Position numbers and translations under genes: made by a program. Positions 23,600 to 32,056 of a stretch of 34,633 nt of DNA are shown in pieces; within the stretch, counting starts at the first letter, position 1; every line of letters starts with the position of its first letter. Below the pieces are notes generated by a model, which was not told the DNA's origin, did no database searches, and was given only the letters and a program-made list of their open reading frames with translations. The stretch spans positions 1 through 34,633 of the forward strand of contig JBOHER010000144.1 of NCBI GenBank assembly GCA_050701115.1, written 5' to 3'. Source of the DNA: JBOHER01 sp050701115 (GTDB lineage: Bacteria > Actinomycetota > Actinomycetes > Mycobacteriales > Pseudonocardiaceae).

Positions 23600-24393
23600 C
23601 ACAGCGCCTTCGGGGGAACGACCTGCAGGTAGATCGCGGTGATGACGACGTTGATCAGGAACAGCACCAGGAAGGAGATCACGACCGCCTGGTTGACGGC
23701 ATCCCCGACGCCTTTCGGCCCGCCCGCCGGATTCAGGCCGCGGTAGGCGGCGACGATCCCGGCGACGAACCCGTACATGACGGCTTTGAGCTCGCTGACC
23801 CACAGGTCGGGAAGCTGCGCCAGCGCGTTGAAGCTGGCCAGGTAGGCGCCCGGGGTCCCGCCCTGCATGATGACGTTGAAGAAGTAACCGCCCATCACCC
23901 CGACCACGCTGACCAGGCCGTTGAGCAGGACCGCGACGACCATGGCCGCCAGCACCCTTGGCACGATCAGCCGCTGCACCGCGGAGACCCCGAGGACCTC
24001 CATGGCGTCGATCTCTTCGCGGATCTTGCGGGCACCGATATCGGCGCAGACCGCGCTACCGCCCGCGCCAGCCACCAGCAGCGCGGTGATCAATGGGCTG
24101 GCTTGCTGCACGATCCCGATCGCGGTCGCCGCACCGGTGAACGACTGCGCCCCGATCTGCTGGGTCAGCGAGCCGAGTTGCAGCGCGATGACCGCGCCGA
24201 ACGGAATGGCGACCAGCGCCGTCGGCAGGATGGTCACGCTCGCGAAGAACCAGCACTGCTGAATGAGCTCGCGGAACTGGAAAGGACGCCGGAAGATACC
24301 CCGGAGAACCTCCCACGCGAGCGTGGTCATCCTGCCGACCTGGGTCAGCGCCGCGCTGCCCGGGATCAACACCCCAGCGCTGGGTGCTGCCAT
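23599..24393 (-). CDS. yrbE4A: YrbE4A-like MlaE-family permease
   Basis: A 264-residue MlaE/YrbE permease with about five membrane segments. The signature REEIDAMEVLGV (125-136) is followed by RLIVPRVLA, and the end is FLINVVITAIYLQVV. It partners YrbE4B as the translocation core of the Mce4 importer. The ATG at 24393 has GAAGGGA upstream at good spacing and is preferred to a GTG at 24420. It begins 40 bp after the steroid-dehydrogenase gene, so it is probably inside the same KstR-controlled operon. Confidence 0.9.
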   Translation of the reverse strand: MAAPSAGVLIPGSAALTQVGRMTTLAWEVLRGIFRRPFQFRELIQQCWFFASVTILPTALVAIPFGAVIALQLGSLTQQIGAQSFTGAATAIGIVQQASPLITALLVAGAGGSAVCADIGARKIREEIDAMEVLGVSAVQRLIVPRVLAAMVVAVLLNGLVSVVGVMGGYFFNVIMQGGTPGAYLASFNALAQLPDLWVSELKAVMYGFVAGIVAAYRGLNPAGGPKGVGDAVNQAVVISFLVLFLINVVITAIYLQVVPPKAL

Positions 24394-24433
24394 CGCTTTC
24401 CCTTCACCCGTCAAGCCCACACGCGCGAGCCCG

Positions 24434-25195
24434 CTAGATCTTCAACGAGTGCGTTGCGGTCGCCCCGCCGTCAGCCACGAACTCCGCGCCAGTGCTGTAG
24501 GAACTCTCGTCGCCGGCAAGGAACAGCACCAGGTCGGCGATCTCGCCTGCCTGGCCGACCCTGCCAAGCGGAATCTTCTTCTTGACCCACGTGGTGTCCA
24601 CCTCGTGGCCACCCAGCGCATCGGCCACCATCTGCGTGTCGATCATTCCTGGATGCACCGAGTTGACTCTGATCCCGTCCTGTCCCAGCTCGAGGGCCGC
24701 CACCTTGGTCATGCCGCGGATGGCGAACTTGCTCGCCGTGTAGGCGACCAAGAATGGCATCCCGGCCAATCCCTCCACCGAGGAGACGTTGACGATAGAC
24801 CCACCGCCTGCCTCTCGCATCGGTCTAACGACAGATCGTAACCCGAGAAACGTTCCGATTTGGTTAACACGTATCACACGCTCGTAGTCCGCGAGCGTCG
24901 TGTCGGCCAGCGCCGAGAAGTGCAGGATCCCGGCATTGTTGACCAGGACGTTCAGTGAGCCGAACTCGGCGACCGCGCGCCCTACCGCGTGCTCCCAGTC
25001 ACCTTCCTCGGTGACATCCAGGTGGCAGAAGACCGCGGCGTCGCCGAGTTCGTCGGCCAGTTGCTTACCATCGGCGTCGAGGACATCGGCGATCAGCACC
25101 CGTGCCCCCTCTTCGACGAACCGGCGCGCCGCCGCCGCGCCCTGACCGCGCGCCGCCCCGGTGATGAGCGCGACCTTCCCAGCCAACCGACCCAT
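24434..25195 (-). CDS. SDR, 3alpha(20beta)-hydroxysteroid dehydrogenase-like
   Basis: A 253-residue classical SDR very close in layout to bacterial 3alpha,20beta-HSD and mycobacterial FabG3 (Rv2002). It has TGAARGQG (12-19), LVNNAGIL, VSSVEGLAG with S139, YTASK with Y152 and K156, and the C-terminal SSYSTGAEFVADGG. The S139/Y152/K156 numbering equals that of the well-studied Streptomyces enzyme. It would reduce or oxidise a steroid hydroxyl or keto group with NAD(H). GGAGAGG precedes the ATG. Placement just ahead of the sterol importer genes fits a steroid substrate; a general acyl reductase role is less likely. Confidence 0.85.
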   Translation of the reverse strand: MGRLAGKVALITGAARGQGAAAARRFVEEGARVLIADVLDADGKQLADELGDAAVFCHLDVTEEGDWEHAVGRAVAEFGSLNVLVNNAGILHFSALADTTLADYERVIRVNQIGTFLGLRSVVRPMREAGGGSIVNVSSVEGLAGMPFLVAYTASKFAIRGMTKVAALELGQDGIRVNSVHPGMIDTQMVADALGGHEVDTTWVKKKIPLGRVGQAGEIADLVLFLAGDESSYSTGAEFVADGGATATHSLKI

Positions 25196-25250
25196 ATCCG
25201 CAACCTCTCCTGGATCTCTCTACCTTGCTAACGACGCAGCGTGATTCCGG

Positions 25251-26762
25251 TCACATGATCTCGTCACCCAGCGGCATCAACACCGTCTTGAGCTCGGTGT
25301 AGGCCTCGAAGGCCGACCGGCCGCCTTCCCGGCCAAGGCCGGACTCCTTGAATCCGCCGAAGGGCAGGTGCGGCTCGACCTGGAAGCCGTTGATGCCGAT
25401 GGTGCCCGCATTGAGCCTGCGCGCCACCCGGAACGCGCGCTGCGCATCCGCGGTGAACAACCCGGCGCCGAGGCCGTACTGAGTGTCGTTGGCCAATCGG
25501 ACGGCCTCCTCCTCGTCGTCGAACGGCACGACGGAGAGGACCGGCCCGAAAATCTCTTCCTGCGCGATGGTCGCTGAGTTGTCCACGTCGGCGAAGATGG
25601 TCGGCTGCACGAAGTTGCCGTTGGCCAACTCACCGCCGAGCCGCTCACCACCCGTGACCAGCCGCGCACCGGAATCCTTGCCCTGCTGGATGTAGCCGAG
25701 GACCCGCTCCAACTGGGTGGCGTTGATCAGCGGGCTGGACAGCACGCCCGGATCGAACGGGTCGCCGAAGGTGATCGCCGAGGCCATACCTGCCGCGGCC
25801 CCGATGAACTCGTCGTAGACGTCGCGATGGACCAGGGCCCTGGTGTTGGCCACACAGGCCTGGCCGGACAACCCCAGGGTGACCGCGCCGGTCACGGTGG
25901 CCGCGGCGAGCGCGATACTGGGCGCGTCCGCGAAGACCAGCGCCGGGCTCTTACCGCCCAGCTCGAGCGAGACCCGCTTGAGGGTGCCCGCAGAGGCCTC
26001 CACGATGCGCTTGCCGACCGCCCTGCTGCCGGTGAAGCTGACCTTGTCCACCCCGGCGTGCGTGATCAGCGGTTCGCCGCACTCAGCGCCGGTACCCGTC
26101 ACCACGTTGAGGACACCAGCGGGTAGCCCCGCCTCGATGAGCAACTCCACCATGCGCAGCACCGAGAACGTGGCGTACTCGGACGACTTGAGGACCACCG
26201 TGCAGCCTGCCGCCAGTGCGGGCGCCACCTTCTGCGCGAACAACAGGAACGGCGCGTTCCACGGCAGGATCGCCGCGACCACGCCGATCGGTTCGCGGAA
26301 AGTCATCGCAAGATGGTCGCCGCCCTGGTACGGCGGCAAGGTCTGGCCGCCGATCTTGTCCACCCACCCGGCATGGTGGTCGAAGACGTCGGCAGCCGCA
26401 CCGACCGAGGTCGCATAGATACCGCCGAAGGACAGCGGAACGCTGTTGTCCAGGGCCTGTAACGCGCGCAGTTCGTCCGCGTTGTCCCGCAGCAGTCGCG
26501 CATAGCGGTGCAGCAGGCCGATCCGTTCCCCCGCCCGTGACCGCGACCAGCCGCCCGAGTCGAACGCGCGGCGAGCCGCGGCCACGGCAGCGTCCACATC
26601 GGAGGCTCCGGCCAGCGCGAATTCGCCGACCTCCTCGCCGGTCGCCGGGTGCCGGTGCGTCCAGGTGGCCCCACTGGCCGACGGGCTCCACTGCCCGTCG
26701 ATCAGCAACTGGCCGGTCTTCAGGCCGAGCGCCTCGCGGTGCGGTTGCACGCTGATCGTCAT
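25251..26762 (-). CDS. NAD(P)-dependent aldehyde dehydrogenase
   Basis: A 503-residue ALDH-superfamily enzyme of full length. Catalytic features are ILPWNAPF with N169, VSFTGSRAVGK (241-251), LELGGKSP with E267, GQACVANTR with the nucleophile C303, and EEIFGPVLSV near 400. It oxidises an aldehyde to an acid. In this operon the most attractive substrate is a sterol side-chain C26 or C22 aldehyde, but that is inference. The ATG overlaps the upstream SDR stop (ATGA). An ALDH in this position is not part of the M. tuberculosis mce4 gene order I know. Confidence 0.88.
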   Translation of the reverse strand: MTISVQPHREALGLKTGQLLIDGQWSPSASGATWTHRHPATGEEVGEFALAGASDVDAAVAAARRAFDSGGWSRSRAGERIGLLHRYARLLRDNADELRALQALDNSVPLSFGGIYATSVGAAADVFDHHAGWVDKIGGQTLPPYQGGDHLAMTFREPIGVVAAILPWNAPFLLFAQKVAPALAAGCTVVLKSSEYATFSVLRMVELLIEAGLPAGVLNVVTGTGAECGEPLITHAGVDKVSFTGSRAVGKRIVEASAGTLKRVSLELGGKSPALVFADAPSIALAAATVTGAVTLGLSGQACVANTRALVHRDVYDEFIGAAAGMASAITFGDPFDPGVLSSPLINATQLERVLGYIQQGKDSGARLVTGGERLGGELANGNFVQPTIFADVDNSATIAQEEIFGPVLSVVPFDDEEEAVRLANDTQYGLGAGLFTADAQRAFRVARRLNAGTIGINGFQVEPHLPFGGFKESGLGREGGRSAFEAYTELKTVLMPLGDEIM

Positions 26763-27640
26763 AACGCCATCACCTCCAGTGCGGAAAACATGCGTGCGGG
26801 GTCACGGGTGGCGAAGTACCCGCCGACCCGCTCGGCGAGCTCATCCGGCGTCCACCTCGACCCTGCTGTGTCGAAACGCTGTTCGACCACCGGTGCGGCC
26901 ATCAGCGTCACCATGCCGCCGTGCACCACGAACACCTGGCCGTTGATCCGCTCGGCGGCGGGCGAGGCGAGGAAGGCGACCACCGGCGCGACATGGTCCA
27001 CGGACAGCGGGTCGACCCCGTCGGCGGGCGCGGGCCCGAACACCTGCTCCGTCATCGCGGTACGCGCCCGCGGGCAGATGGCGTTGGCCCGCACGCCGTA
27101 CCGCGCCATGCCACGGGCGGTGGCCACCGTGAGCGCGACGATGCCTGCCTTGGCCGCGGCGTAGTTGGGCTGCCCCTCGGAACCCAACAGGAACGCCTCG
27201 GAGGCAGTGTTGATCACCCGGCCGTACACCGGGCGCTGCTCCGTCTTGGACTGAGCGCGCCAGTACGCCGCCGCGTTGCGGGAGAGCAGGAAGTGTCCGC
27301 GCAGGTGCACCCGCAGCACGGTGTCCCATTCCTCGTCGGACATGTTGAACAGCATCCGGTCGCGCACCATGCCCGCGTTGTTGACCAGGATGTGCAGTCC
27401 GCCGAAGTGCTCGACGGCGGCCTGCGTCAGGGCGTCGGCGGTGGCGCGCTCCCCGATGTCGCCGGTCACCAGCATGGCCTTGCCACCTGCGTGCTCGATC
27501 TCGTCGACCACACTGGACGCGGACTCGGCGACATCGTTGATGACCACCGACGCTCCGGCCTCGGCCAGTGCCAGCGCTTCGGCCCGGCCGAGCCCGGCGC
27601 CCGCGCCGGTCACGATCGCGACCTTTCCATCCAGACTCAC
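26759..27640 (-). CDS. SDR at the Hsd4A position of the mce4 locus
   Basis: A 293-residue SDR with TGAGAGLGRA (11-20), LVNNAGMVRDRMLFNMSDEE, S147, YAAAK with Y160 and K164, and a C-terminal extension beyond the usual 250 residues. The MVRDRML and LRVHLRGHF stretches resemble the dehydrogenase domain of Hsd4A/MFE-2 type enzymes, which oxidise side-chain 3-hydroxyacyl-CoAs or 17beta-hydroxysteroids. It is the first gene of the long minus-strand operon and diverges from fadE26, exactly where Rv3502c (hsd4A) lies in M. tuberculosis. I leave the symbol blank because sequence identity was not measured. Two KstR-like sites lie 60-95 bp upstream. Confidence 0.8.
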   Translation of the reverse strand: MSLDGKVAIVTGAGAGLGRAEALALAEAGASVVINDVAESASSVVDEIEHAGGKAMLVTGDIGERATADALTQAAVEHFGGLHILVNNAGMVRDRMLFNMSDEEWDTVLRVHLRGHFLLSRNAAAYWRAQSKTEQRPVYGRVINTASEAFLLGSEGQPNYAAAKAGIVALTVATARGMARYGVRANAICPRARTAMTEQVFGPAPADGVDPLSVDHVAPVVAFLASPAAERINGQVFVVHGGMVTLMAAPVVEQRFDTAGSRWTPDELAERVGGYFATRDPARMFSALEVMAL

Positions 27641-27699
27641 GGCAGGTTCTCCTCGTTGTGGCCGGTGTGCGGCGCGGCATCGGACCGCGGACCAGGCAT

Positions 27700-27713
27700 T
27701 AGAACGTGTTCTC
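27700..27713. promoter_or_regulatory. KstR-like operator 1 of the mce4/fadE26 control region
   Basis: TAGAACGTGTTCTC matches TNNAACNNGTTNNA at all but the last base, with perfect AGAAC/GTTCT arms. It is 60 bp from the SDR start at 27640 and probably controls the long minus-strand operon. Confidence 0.7.
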
Positions 27714-27721
27714 GACTACAC

Positions 27722-27735
27722 TAGAACCTGTTCTC
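27722..27735. promoter_or_regulatory. KstR-like operator 2 of the mce4/fadE26 control region
   Basis: TAGAACCTGTTCTC has the same single deviation from the KstR pattern as operator 1. The two centres are 22 bp apart, about two helical turns, so two repressor dimers could bind on one face of the DNA. Confidence 0.7.
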
Positions 27736-27814
27736 GTTCGGCGCAAGCGTCCGCCTCCGCGCTTCGGTGGCGTCAGCTTTGCTGCGGTTAATGCCGTATA
27801 CCTTCCCTGCGGAC

Positions 27815-27832
27815 TAGAACTTGTTCTACAGT
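27815..27832. promoter_or_regulatory. KstR-like operator 3 and -10 of the fadE26 promoter
   Basis: TAGAACTTGTTCTA (27815-27828) is a perfect match to the KstR pattern and a perfect palindrome outside its central TT. A plus-strand -10 candidate TACAGT (27827-27832) overlaps its right end, 54 bp before the fadE26 ATG, so binding would block that promoter directly. Confidence 0.78.
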
Positions 27833-27886
27833 GATGGTCAAGGCATGCTCATGGTCGACGACACCCACCGGCACGCGGAGGAATCG

Positions 27887-29068
27887 ATGCGCATCAGCTT
27901 CACCGACGAACAGATTCAGTTGCGCGAGCGGCTGCGCGGCTACTTCGCGGAGCTGATGACGCCGGAGCGTCGCGACGGCCTGCGCGGCGACGGTGGCGAG
28001 TACGGCGATGGCACGGCCTACAAGGAGATCGTCCGCCAGCTCGGCCGCGACGGATGGCTCGCGATCGGCTGGCCGACCGGGTACGGCGGGCAGGCCCGGC
28101 CGATGCTCGACCAGCTCATCTTCACCGACGAGGCCGCCGTCGCGGGTGTTCCGGTGCCGTTCCTGACCATCAACACGGTCGGTCCGACCATCATGCGCTA
28201 CGGCACCGAAGAACAGAAGGCGTTCTACCTGCCGAAGATCGCCAAGGGCGAGCTGCACTTCTCGATCGGTTACTCCGAGCCGGAGGCGGGTACCGACCTG
28301 GCCGCGCTGCGGACCCGCGCGGTCGGGGACGGCGACCACTACGTGATCAACGGTCAGAAAATGTGGACGAGCCTGATCGAATACGCCGACTACGTCTGGC
28401 TGGCCGCGCGCACCGATCCCGAAGCAGGCAGGCACAAGGGCCTGAGCATCCTCATCGTGCCGACCGATGACCCGGGCTTCTCCTGGACGAAGGTGCACAC
28501 CGTGGCAGGCCCCGGCACCAGCGCGACCTACTACGCCGACGTGCGGATCCCGGTGTCCGCACTGGTCGGCGAGGAGCACAAGGGCTGGTCGTTGATCACC
28601 AATCAGCTCAACCACGAGCGGGTCGCGCTGACCTCCGCCGCGCCGATGCGGGAGTCGCTGCGGCAGGTGCGGGAGTGGGCCCAGAACACCAAGCTGCCCG
28701 ACGGCTCGCGGGTGATCGACGCCGAGTGGGTGCGCATGCACCTGGCCCGCGTGCACGCCCATGCCGAGTACCTCAAGCTGCGCAACTGGAAGATCGCCTG
28801 GGCTGCGGGCACCGGCGAACTCGGCCCCGCTGAGGCGTCCGCGACCAAGGTCTTCGGCACCGAGTTCGCCACCGAGGGCTACCGGCTGCTGATGGAGGTC
28901 CTCGGTACGGGGGCAGTGGTGCGACAGGACTCCCCCGGCGCCCTGCTGCGCGGCCGGATCGAACGCCTGCACCGGGCCTCGCTCATCCTGACCTTCGGTG
29001 GCGGCACCAACGAGGTGCAGCGCGACATCATCGCCGCGACCGCCCTCGGCCTGCCCGTCTCCCGTTGA
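27887..29068 (+). CDS. fadE26: Acyl-CoA dehydrogenase subunit FadE26 (ChsE4)-like
   Basis: A 393-residue acyl-CoA dehydrogenase very like mycobacterial FadE26. Shared stretches include LMTPERRDGL, LIFTDEAAVAGVPVPFLTIN, HFSIGYSEPEAGTDLA, NGQKMWTSLIEYADYVWLA and LILTFGGGTNEVQRDII. E244 in NHER is placed as the catalytic base. In M. tuberculosis FadE26 and FadE27 form an alpha2beta2 enzyme that desaturates the C26-CoA thioester of the cholesterol side chain in the first beta-oxidation cycle. The ATG at 27887 follows GGAGGA; an upstream in-frame ATG near the operator is not used. A KstR-like site covers its promoter. Confidence 0.92.
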   Translation: MRISFTDEQIQLRERLRGYFAELMTPERRDGLRGDGGEYGDGTAYKEIVRQLGRDGWLAIGWPTGYGGQARPMLDQLIFTDEAAVAGVPVPFLTINTVGPTIMRYGTEEQKAFYLPKIAKGELHFSIGYSEPEAGTDLAALRTRAVGDGDHYVINGQKMWTSLIEYADYVWLAARTDPEAGRHKGLSILIVPTDDPGFSWTKVHTVAGPGTSATYYADVRIPVSALVGEEHKGWSLITNQLNHERVALTSAAPMRESLRQVREWAQNTKLPDGSRVIDAEWVRMHLARVHAHAEYLKLRNWKIAWAAGTGELGPAEASATKVFGTEFATEGYRLLMEVLGTGAVVRQDSPGALLRGRIERLHRASLILTFGGGTNEVQRDIIAATALGLPVSR

Positions 29069-29076
29069 CCCAAGGA

Positions 29077-29208
29077 GGGTTATGCACAATCGGAGTCGAC
29101 GGGGCCGGTCGGAGCCTGCGGAGGCCGGCTCGTGGCGGCTGGATGTAGGTGCGCTCGCACGGCGGGTGCACCGGTGACCGTGCATAACCCGACTTTCCGA
29201 TACGACAC
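29077..29208. repeat. Inverted-repeat-bounded element between fadE26 and fadE27 (copy 2)
   Basis: GGGTTATGCAC (29077-29087) and GTGCATAACCC (29180-29190) are perfect 11-bp inverted arms bounding 114 bp. From 29157 to 29208 the sequence matches copy 1 at 6544-6595 in about 42 of 52 positions. A good Shine-Dalgarno sequence AAGGAGG (29072-29078) abuts the left arm, and a 31-codon open frame (29082-29177) begins inside it. FadE27 has its own second ribosome site further on. This suggests an insertion that split the original fadE26-fadE27 junction. Confidence 0.65.
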
Positions 29209-29250
29209 GAGGACACCGCCCCAGCGTTGCCGAATAGGAGCGAGCCGAAC

Positions 29251-30342
29251 ATGGACTTCAGCAGTACTGAAGCGCAGAACGACCTCGCGGGCCTTGCCCG
29301 CCGCATCCTCACCGATTGGGCCGAGCGCACCCCGCACCCGGACTGGACCGGGTTCGACCGTCCACTGTGGACCGGCATGGCCAGGGCCGGACTGCTCGAT
29401 GCCGCCCTTCCGGCCACCGTCGGCGGTGGTGGGTTCGGGCTACTCGAACAGTGCAGCGTGCTGATCGAGATCGGCCGGACCATAGCGCCCGTCCCCTATC
29501 TGACCAGCATCGTGGCCTGCGCGTCCGCCATCGCCGAATTCGGTACCGGCGAGCACATCGAACGCTGGGCCCTGCCGGTACTGCGCGGCGACGCGACGAT
29601 CGCGCCCGCGCTGCCGGATGAGGGATCCGCTCCCGGCTTCACCGCGGAGCACACGGAGGCGGGCTGGCGGCTTTCCGGCGCGCACACGGCGGTGCCCGCG
29701 GGATCGTTCGCCAACGCCTACCTGTGCGCGACGTCCACATCGGACGGTGAAGCCCTCTTCCTGGTCGACCGGGAGCTCGCCGGGGTGTCGGTGGCCGAGC
29801 AGCACGTGGTCGACGGCACCGATGCGGCACTCGTCGAACTCGCCGACGTGACGGTGGGCGAGGACGCGCTGCTGGGTTCGCCGGGTGGCGGGGCCGCCGA
29901 ATGGGTACGCCAGCGGGCGACAGTCGGGCTGTGCGCGCTGCAGTTGGGCGTGGTCGAGCGGGCGCTGGAAATGACCGGCGAATACGCGCGCACCCGGGAG
30001 CAGTTCGGCAAACCGATCGGCTCCTTCCAGGCGGTGCGCCAGCGCCTCGCCGATGCCTATCTCGACGTCGAGGCGGTCCGCCTGACGCTGTGGCAGGCGG
30101 CCTGGCGGCTCTCCGAAGGCCTGCCTGCCGCAGGCGAGGTCGCCACCGCCAAGTTCTGGGCCGCCCAGGCGGGCCACCGGGTCGCGCATACCGCGGTGCA
30201 CATCCACGGTGGCGTCGGTATCGACGAGGACTACCCGCTGCATCGGTACTTCGTGGCGGCCAAACGCGCCGAGTTCGCCCTCGGCGGGGCGACCCCCCAG
30301 CTGCGCAGGCTCGGCACCGTGCTGGCCGAGGAACCCGCGTGA
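29251..30342 (+). CDS. fadE27: Acyl-CoA dehydrogenase subunit FadE27 (ChsE5)-like
   Basis: A 363-residue acyl-CoA dehydrogenase homologue matching FadE27: MDFSSTEAQNDLAGL at the start, GGGGFGLLEQCSVLIEIGR, ALEMTGEYARTREQFGKPIG, VHIHGGVGIDEDYPLHRYF and ALGGATPQLRRLG at the end. In the known heteromer this subunit binds FAD jointly with FadE26 and lacks its own complete active site. The ATG at 29251 has TAGGAG 10 nt upstream. The 182-bp gap after fadE26 holds a repeat element, unlike the tight pair in M. tuberculosis. Co-transcription from the KstR-controlled promoter is still likely. Confidence 0.92.
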   Translation: MDFSSTEAQNDLAGLARRILTDWAERTPHPDWTGFDRPLWTGMARAGLLDAALPATVGGGGFGLLEQCSVLIEIGRTIAPVPYLTSIVACASAIAEFGTGEHIERWALPVLRGDATIAPALPDEGSAPGFTAEHTEAGWRLSGAHTAVPAGSFANAYLCATSTSDGEALFLVDRELAGVSVAEQHVVDGTDAALVELADVTVGEDALLGSPGGGAAEWVRQRATVGLCALQLGVVERALEMTGEYARTREQFGKPIGSFQAVRQRLADAYLDVEAVRLTLWQAAWRLSEGLPAAGEVATAKFWAAQAGHRVAHTAVHIHGGVGIDEDYPLHRYFVAAKRAEFALGGATPQLRRLGTVLAEEPA

Positions 30343-30460
30343 CCAGCGCCACCTGCCTTGGCGCTCCGGCAAGTACTACCCAGCCACCGAAATCGGGCAG
30401 CTTTCTACCACCAAGCGCCCTGCACATGGCCTGCTCTTACTCTTGGGATCGAGGTTGACC

Positions 30461-32056
30461 ATGACTGAAGCCGATTACGTCGTCGTCGGGGCAGGCAGCG
30501 CCGGATGCATCGTGGCGAGCAGGCTGGCCGACCGGGGCGCCAGCGTCGTGCTGGTGGAGGCGGGCCGCTCCGACAAGACGCGACTGGTGCGCGTCCCCGG
30601 CATGATTTCGCTGGTGCACACCCTTCCCCAGCTCAAGAAGCGCCTGGACTGGGGCTACTACACCGTCCCGCAGAAGCACGCCCAGGACCGCAGGATCCCC
30701 ACCACGCGCGGCAAGGTCCTCGGTGGTTCCAGCTCGATCAACGGCATGCTGTTCGTGCGCGGCCACCGCGGCAACTACGACTCGTGGTCGGCCGAGGGCT
30801 GCGACGGCTGGAGCTACGACGACGTGCTGCCCGCGTTCAAGCGCATGGAGAACTGGGCAGAAGGCGCCAGCGAGCTGCGTGGATCCGGCGGTCCGATCCA
30901 GGTCACCCGGCAGAAGGACCTGACACCGGCTTCCCAGGGTTTCATCGAGGCGCTGTCCGACACACTCGGCGTGCCCAAGATCGACGACTACAACGGCGCC
31001 GACCAGGAAGGTGCCAGCGTCTTCCAGCAGAGCGCCAGCTGCGGCCTGCGGTACAGCTCGTCGCAGGGCTACCTCGCCGACGGGGCGCGGCCGAACATGC
31101 GGGTCGAGACCGGCGTGACCGTGTCCCGGGTCCGCATCGAAAACGGCCGGGCGACCGGGATCGAGGTCGTCGGCAAGTCGGGGCCGCGGGTCATCCGGGC
31201 CGCGCGGGAAGTGGTGCTCTCCGCCGGCGTCATCGGGTCACCGCAGATCCTGATGCTCTCCGGCGTTGGACCCGCCGGTCACCTGCGTGACCTGGGGATC
31301 ACCGTGCAGGAGGATCTGCCGGTCGGCCAGAACCTGCACGACCACCTGTTCGTGCCGATGACGTTCCTGATGAAGAACGCGATCCACCGCGGAACCCCGT
31401 TGCACTTCCTGTCCGGCATGGTCGCCGAGGCCACCAGGGGCGATTCCTGGTTCGGTCGCACTGTGTTCGAGGCCGTCGGTTTCGTGCGCTCGTCCTTCGC
31501 AGGCGACCTGCCGGACCTGCAGATTCACACCCTGCCCTGGTCCTATCCGGTGCCCAACCAGGACGCACAGGTGCGGCACAAAGTGGACACCCGTCCCGCG
31601 CTGACCGTCCTGCCGACGCTGATCTACCCGAAGAGCCGCGGCGAGGTGCGGCTGGCGTCGGCCGACCCGACGACCGCGCCGCTGATCGATCCGGCGTACC
31701 TGGCCGAGTCGGCCGACGTCGATCTGCTGGTCGACGGGATCAAGATGATCCGCGAGGTGATGGCCAACAGGCTGGTGGCCGCGGATGTTACGGGCGAGTT
31801 CGCGCCGGGTGAGCGTTTCCTCGACGAAACGGCGCTCCGCCGGGAACTGCCCAACCGCATCCACAGCGTGTACCACCCGGTCGGCACCTGCCGGATGGGC
31901 GTGGACGAGCGGGCGGTGGTCGACCCTGCCCTACGTGTGCGGGGGGTTGAGGGCCTGCGGGTGGCCGACGCGTCGATCATGCCCAGCATCACCGGCGGCA
32001 ACACCAACGCTCCCACCATGATGATCGGCGAGCAGTGTGCCGCGCTCATGTCGTGA
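30461..32056 (+). CDS. GMC-family FAD oxidoreductase (alcohol/choline dehydrogenase-like)
   Basis: A 531-residue glucose-methanol-choline flavoprotein. The N-terminal FAD motif is GAGSAG (10-15) with the acidic VLVEAG end of the second strand. GKVLGGSSSINGMLFVRGHR is the GMC signature 1, and LSAGVIGSPQILMLSGVGP is signature 2. The active-site end has HSVYHPVGTCRMG with H472 and NTNAPTMM with N516. It oxidises an alcohol to an aldehyde; a sterol side-chain or other lipid alcohol fits the neighbourhood but is not proven. It is not ChoD-type cholesterol oxidase by its motifs. GAGG precedes the ATG at 30461. The 118-bp gap after fadE27 holds only a weak 6-bp hairpin (30345-30365). Confidence 0.85.
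   Translation: MTEADYVVVGAGSAGCIVASRLADRGASVVLVEAGRSDKTRLVRVPGMISLVHTLPQLKKRLDWGYYTVPQKHAQDRRIPTTRGKVLGGSSSINGMLFVRGHRGNYDSWSAEGCDGWSYDDVLPAFKRMENWAEGASELRGSGGPIQVTRQKDLTPASQGFIEALSDTLGVPKIDDYNGADQEGASVFQQSASCGLRYSSSQGYLADGARPNMRVETGVTVSRVRIENGRATGIEVVGKSGPRVIRAAREVVLSAGVIGSPQILMLSGVGPAGHLRDLGITVQEDLPVGQNLHDHLFVPMTFLMKNAIHRGTPLHFLSGMVAEATRGDSWFGRTVFEAVGFVRSSFAGDLPDLQIHTLPWSYPVPNQDAQVRHKVDTRPALTVLPTLIYPKSRGEVRLASADPTTAPLIDPAYLAESADVDLLVDGIKMIREVMANRLVAADVTGEFAPGERFLDETALRRELPNRIHSVYHPVGTCRMGVDERAVVDPALRVRGVEGLRVADASIMPSITGGNTNAPTMMIGEQCAALMS

Noticed and set aside
27788..29185. Minus-strand open frame of 465 codons opposite fadE26
   Set aside because: FadE26 homology runs the full length of the plus strand, and this frame shows no recognisable domain.
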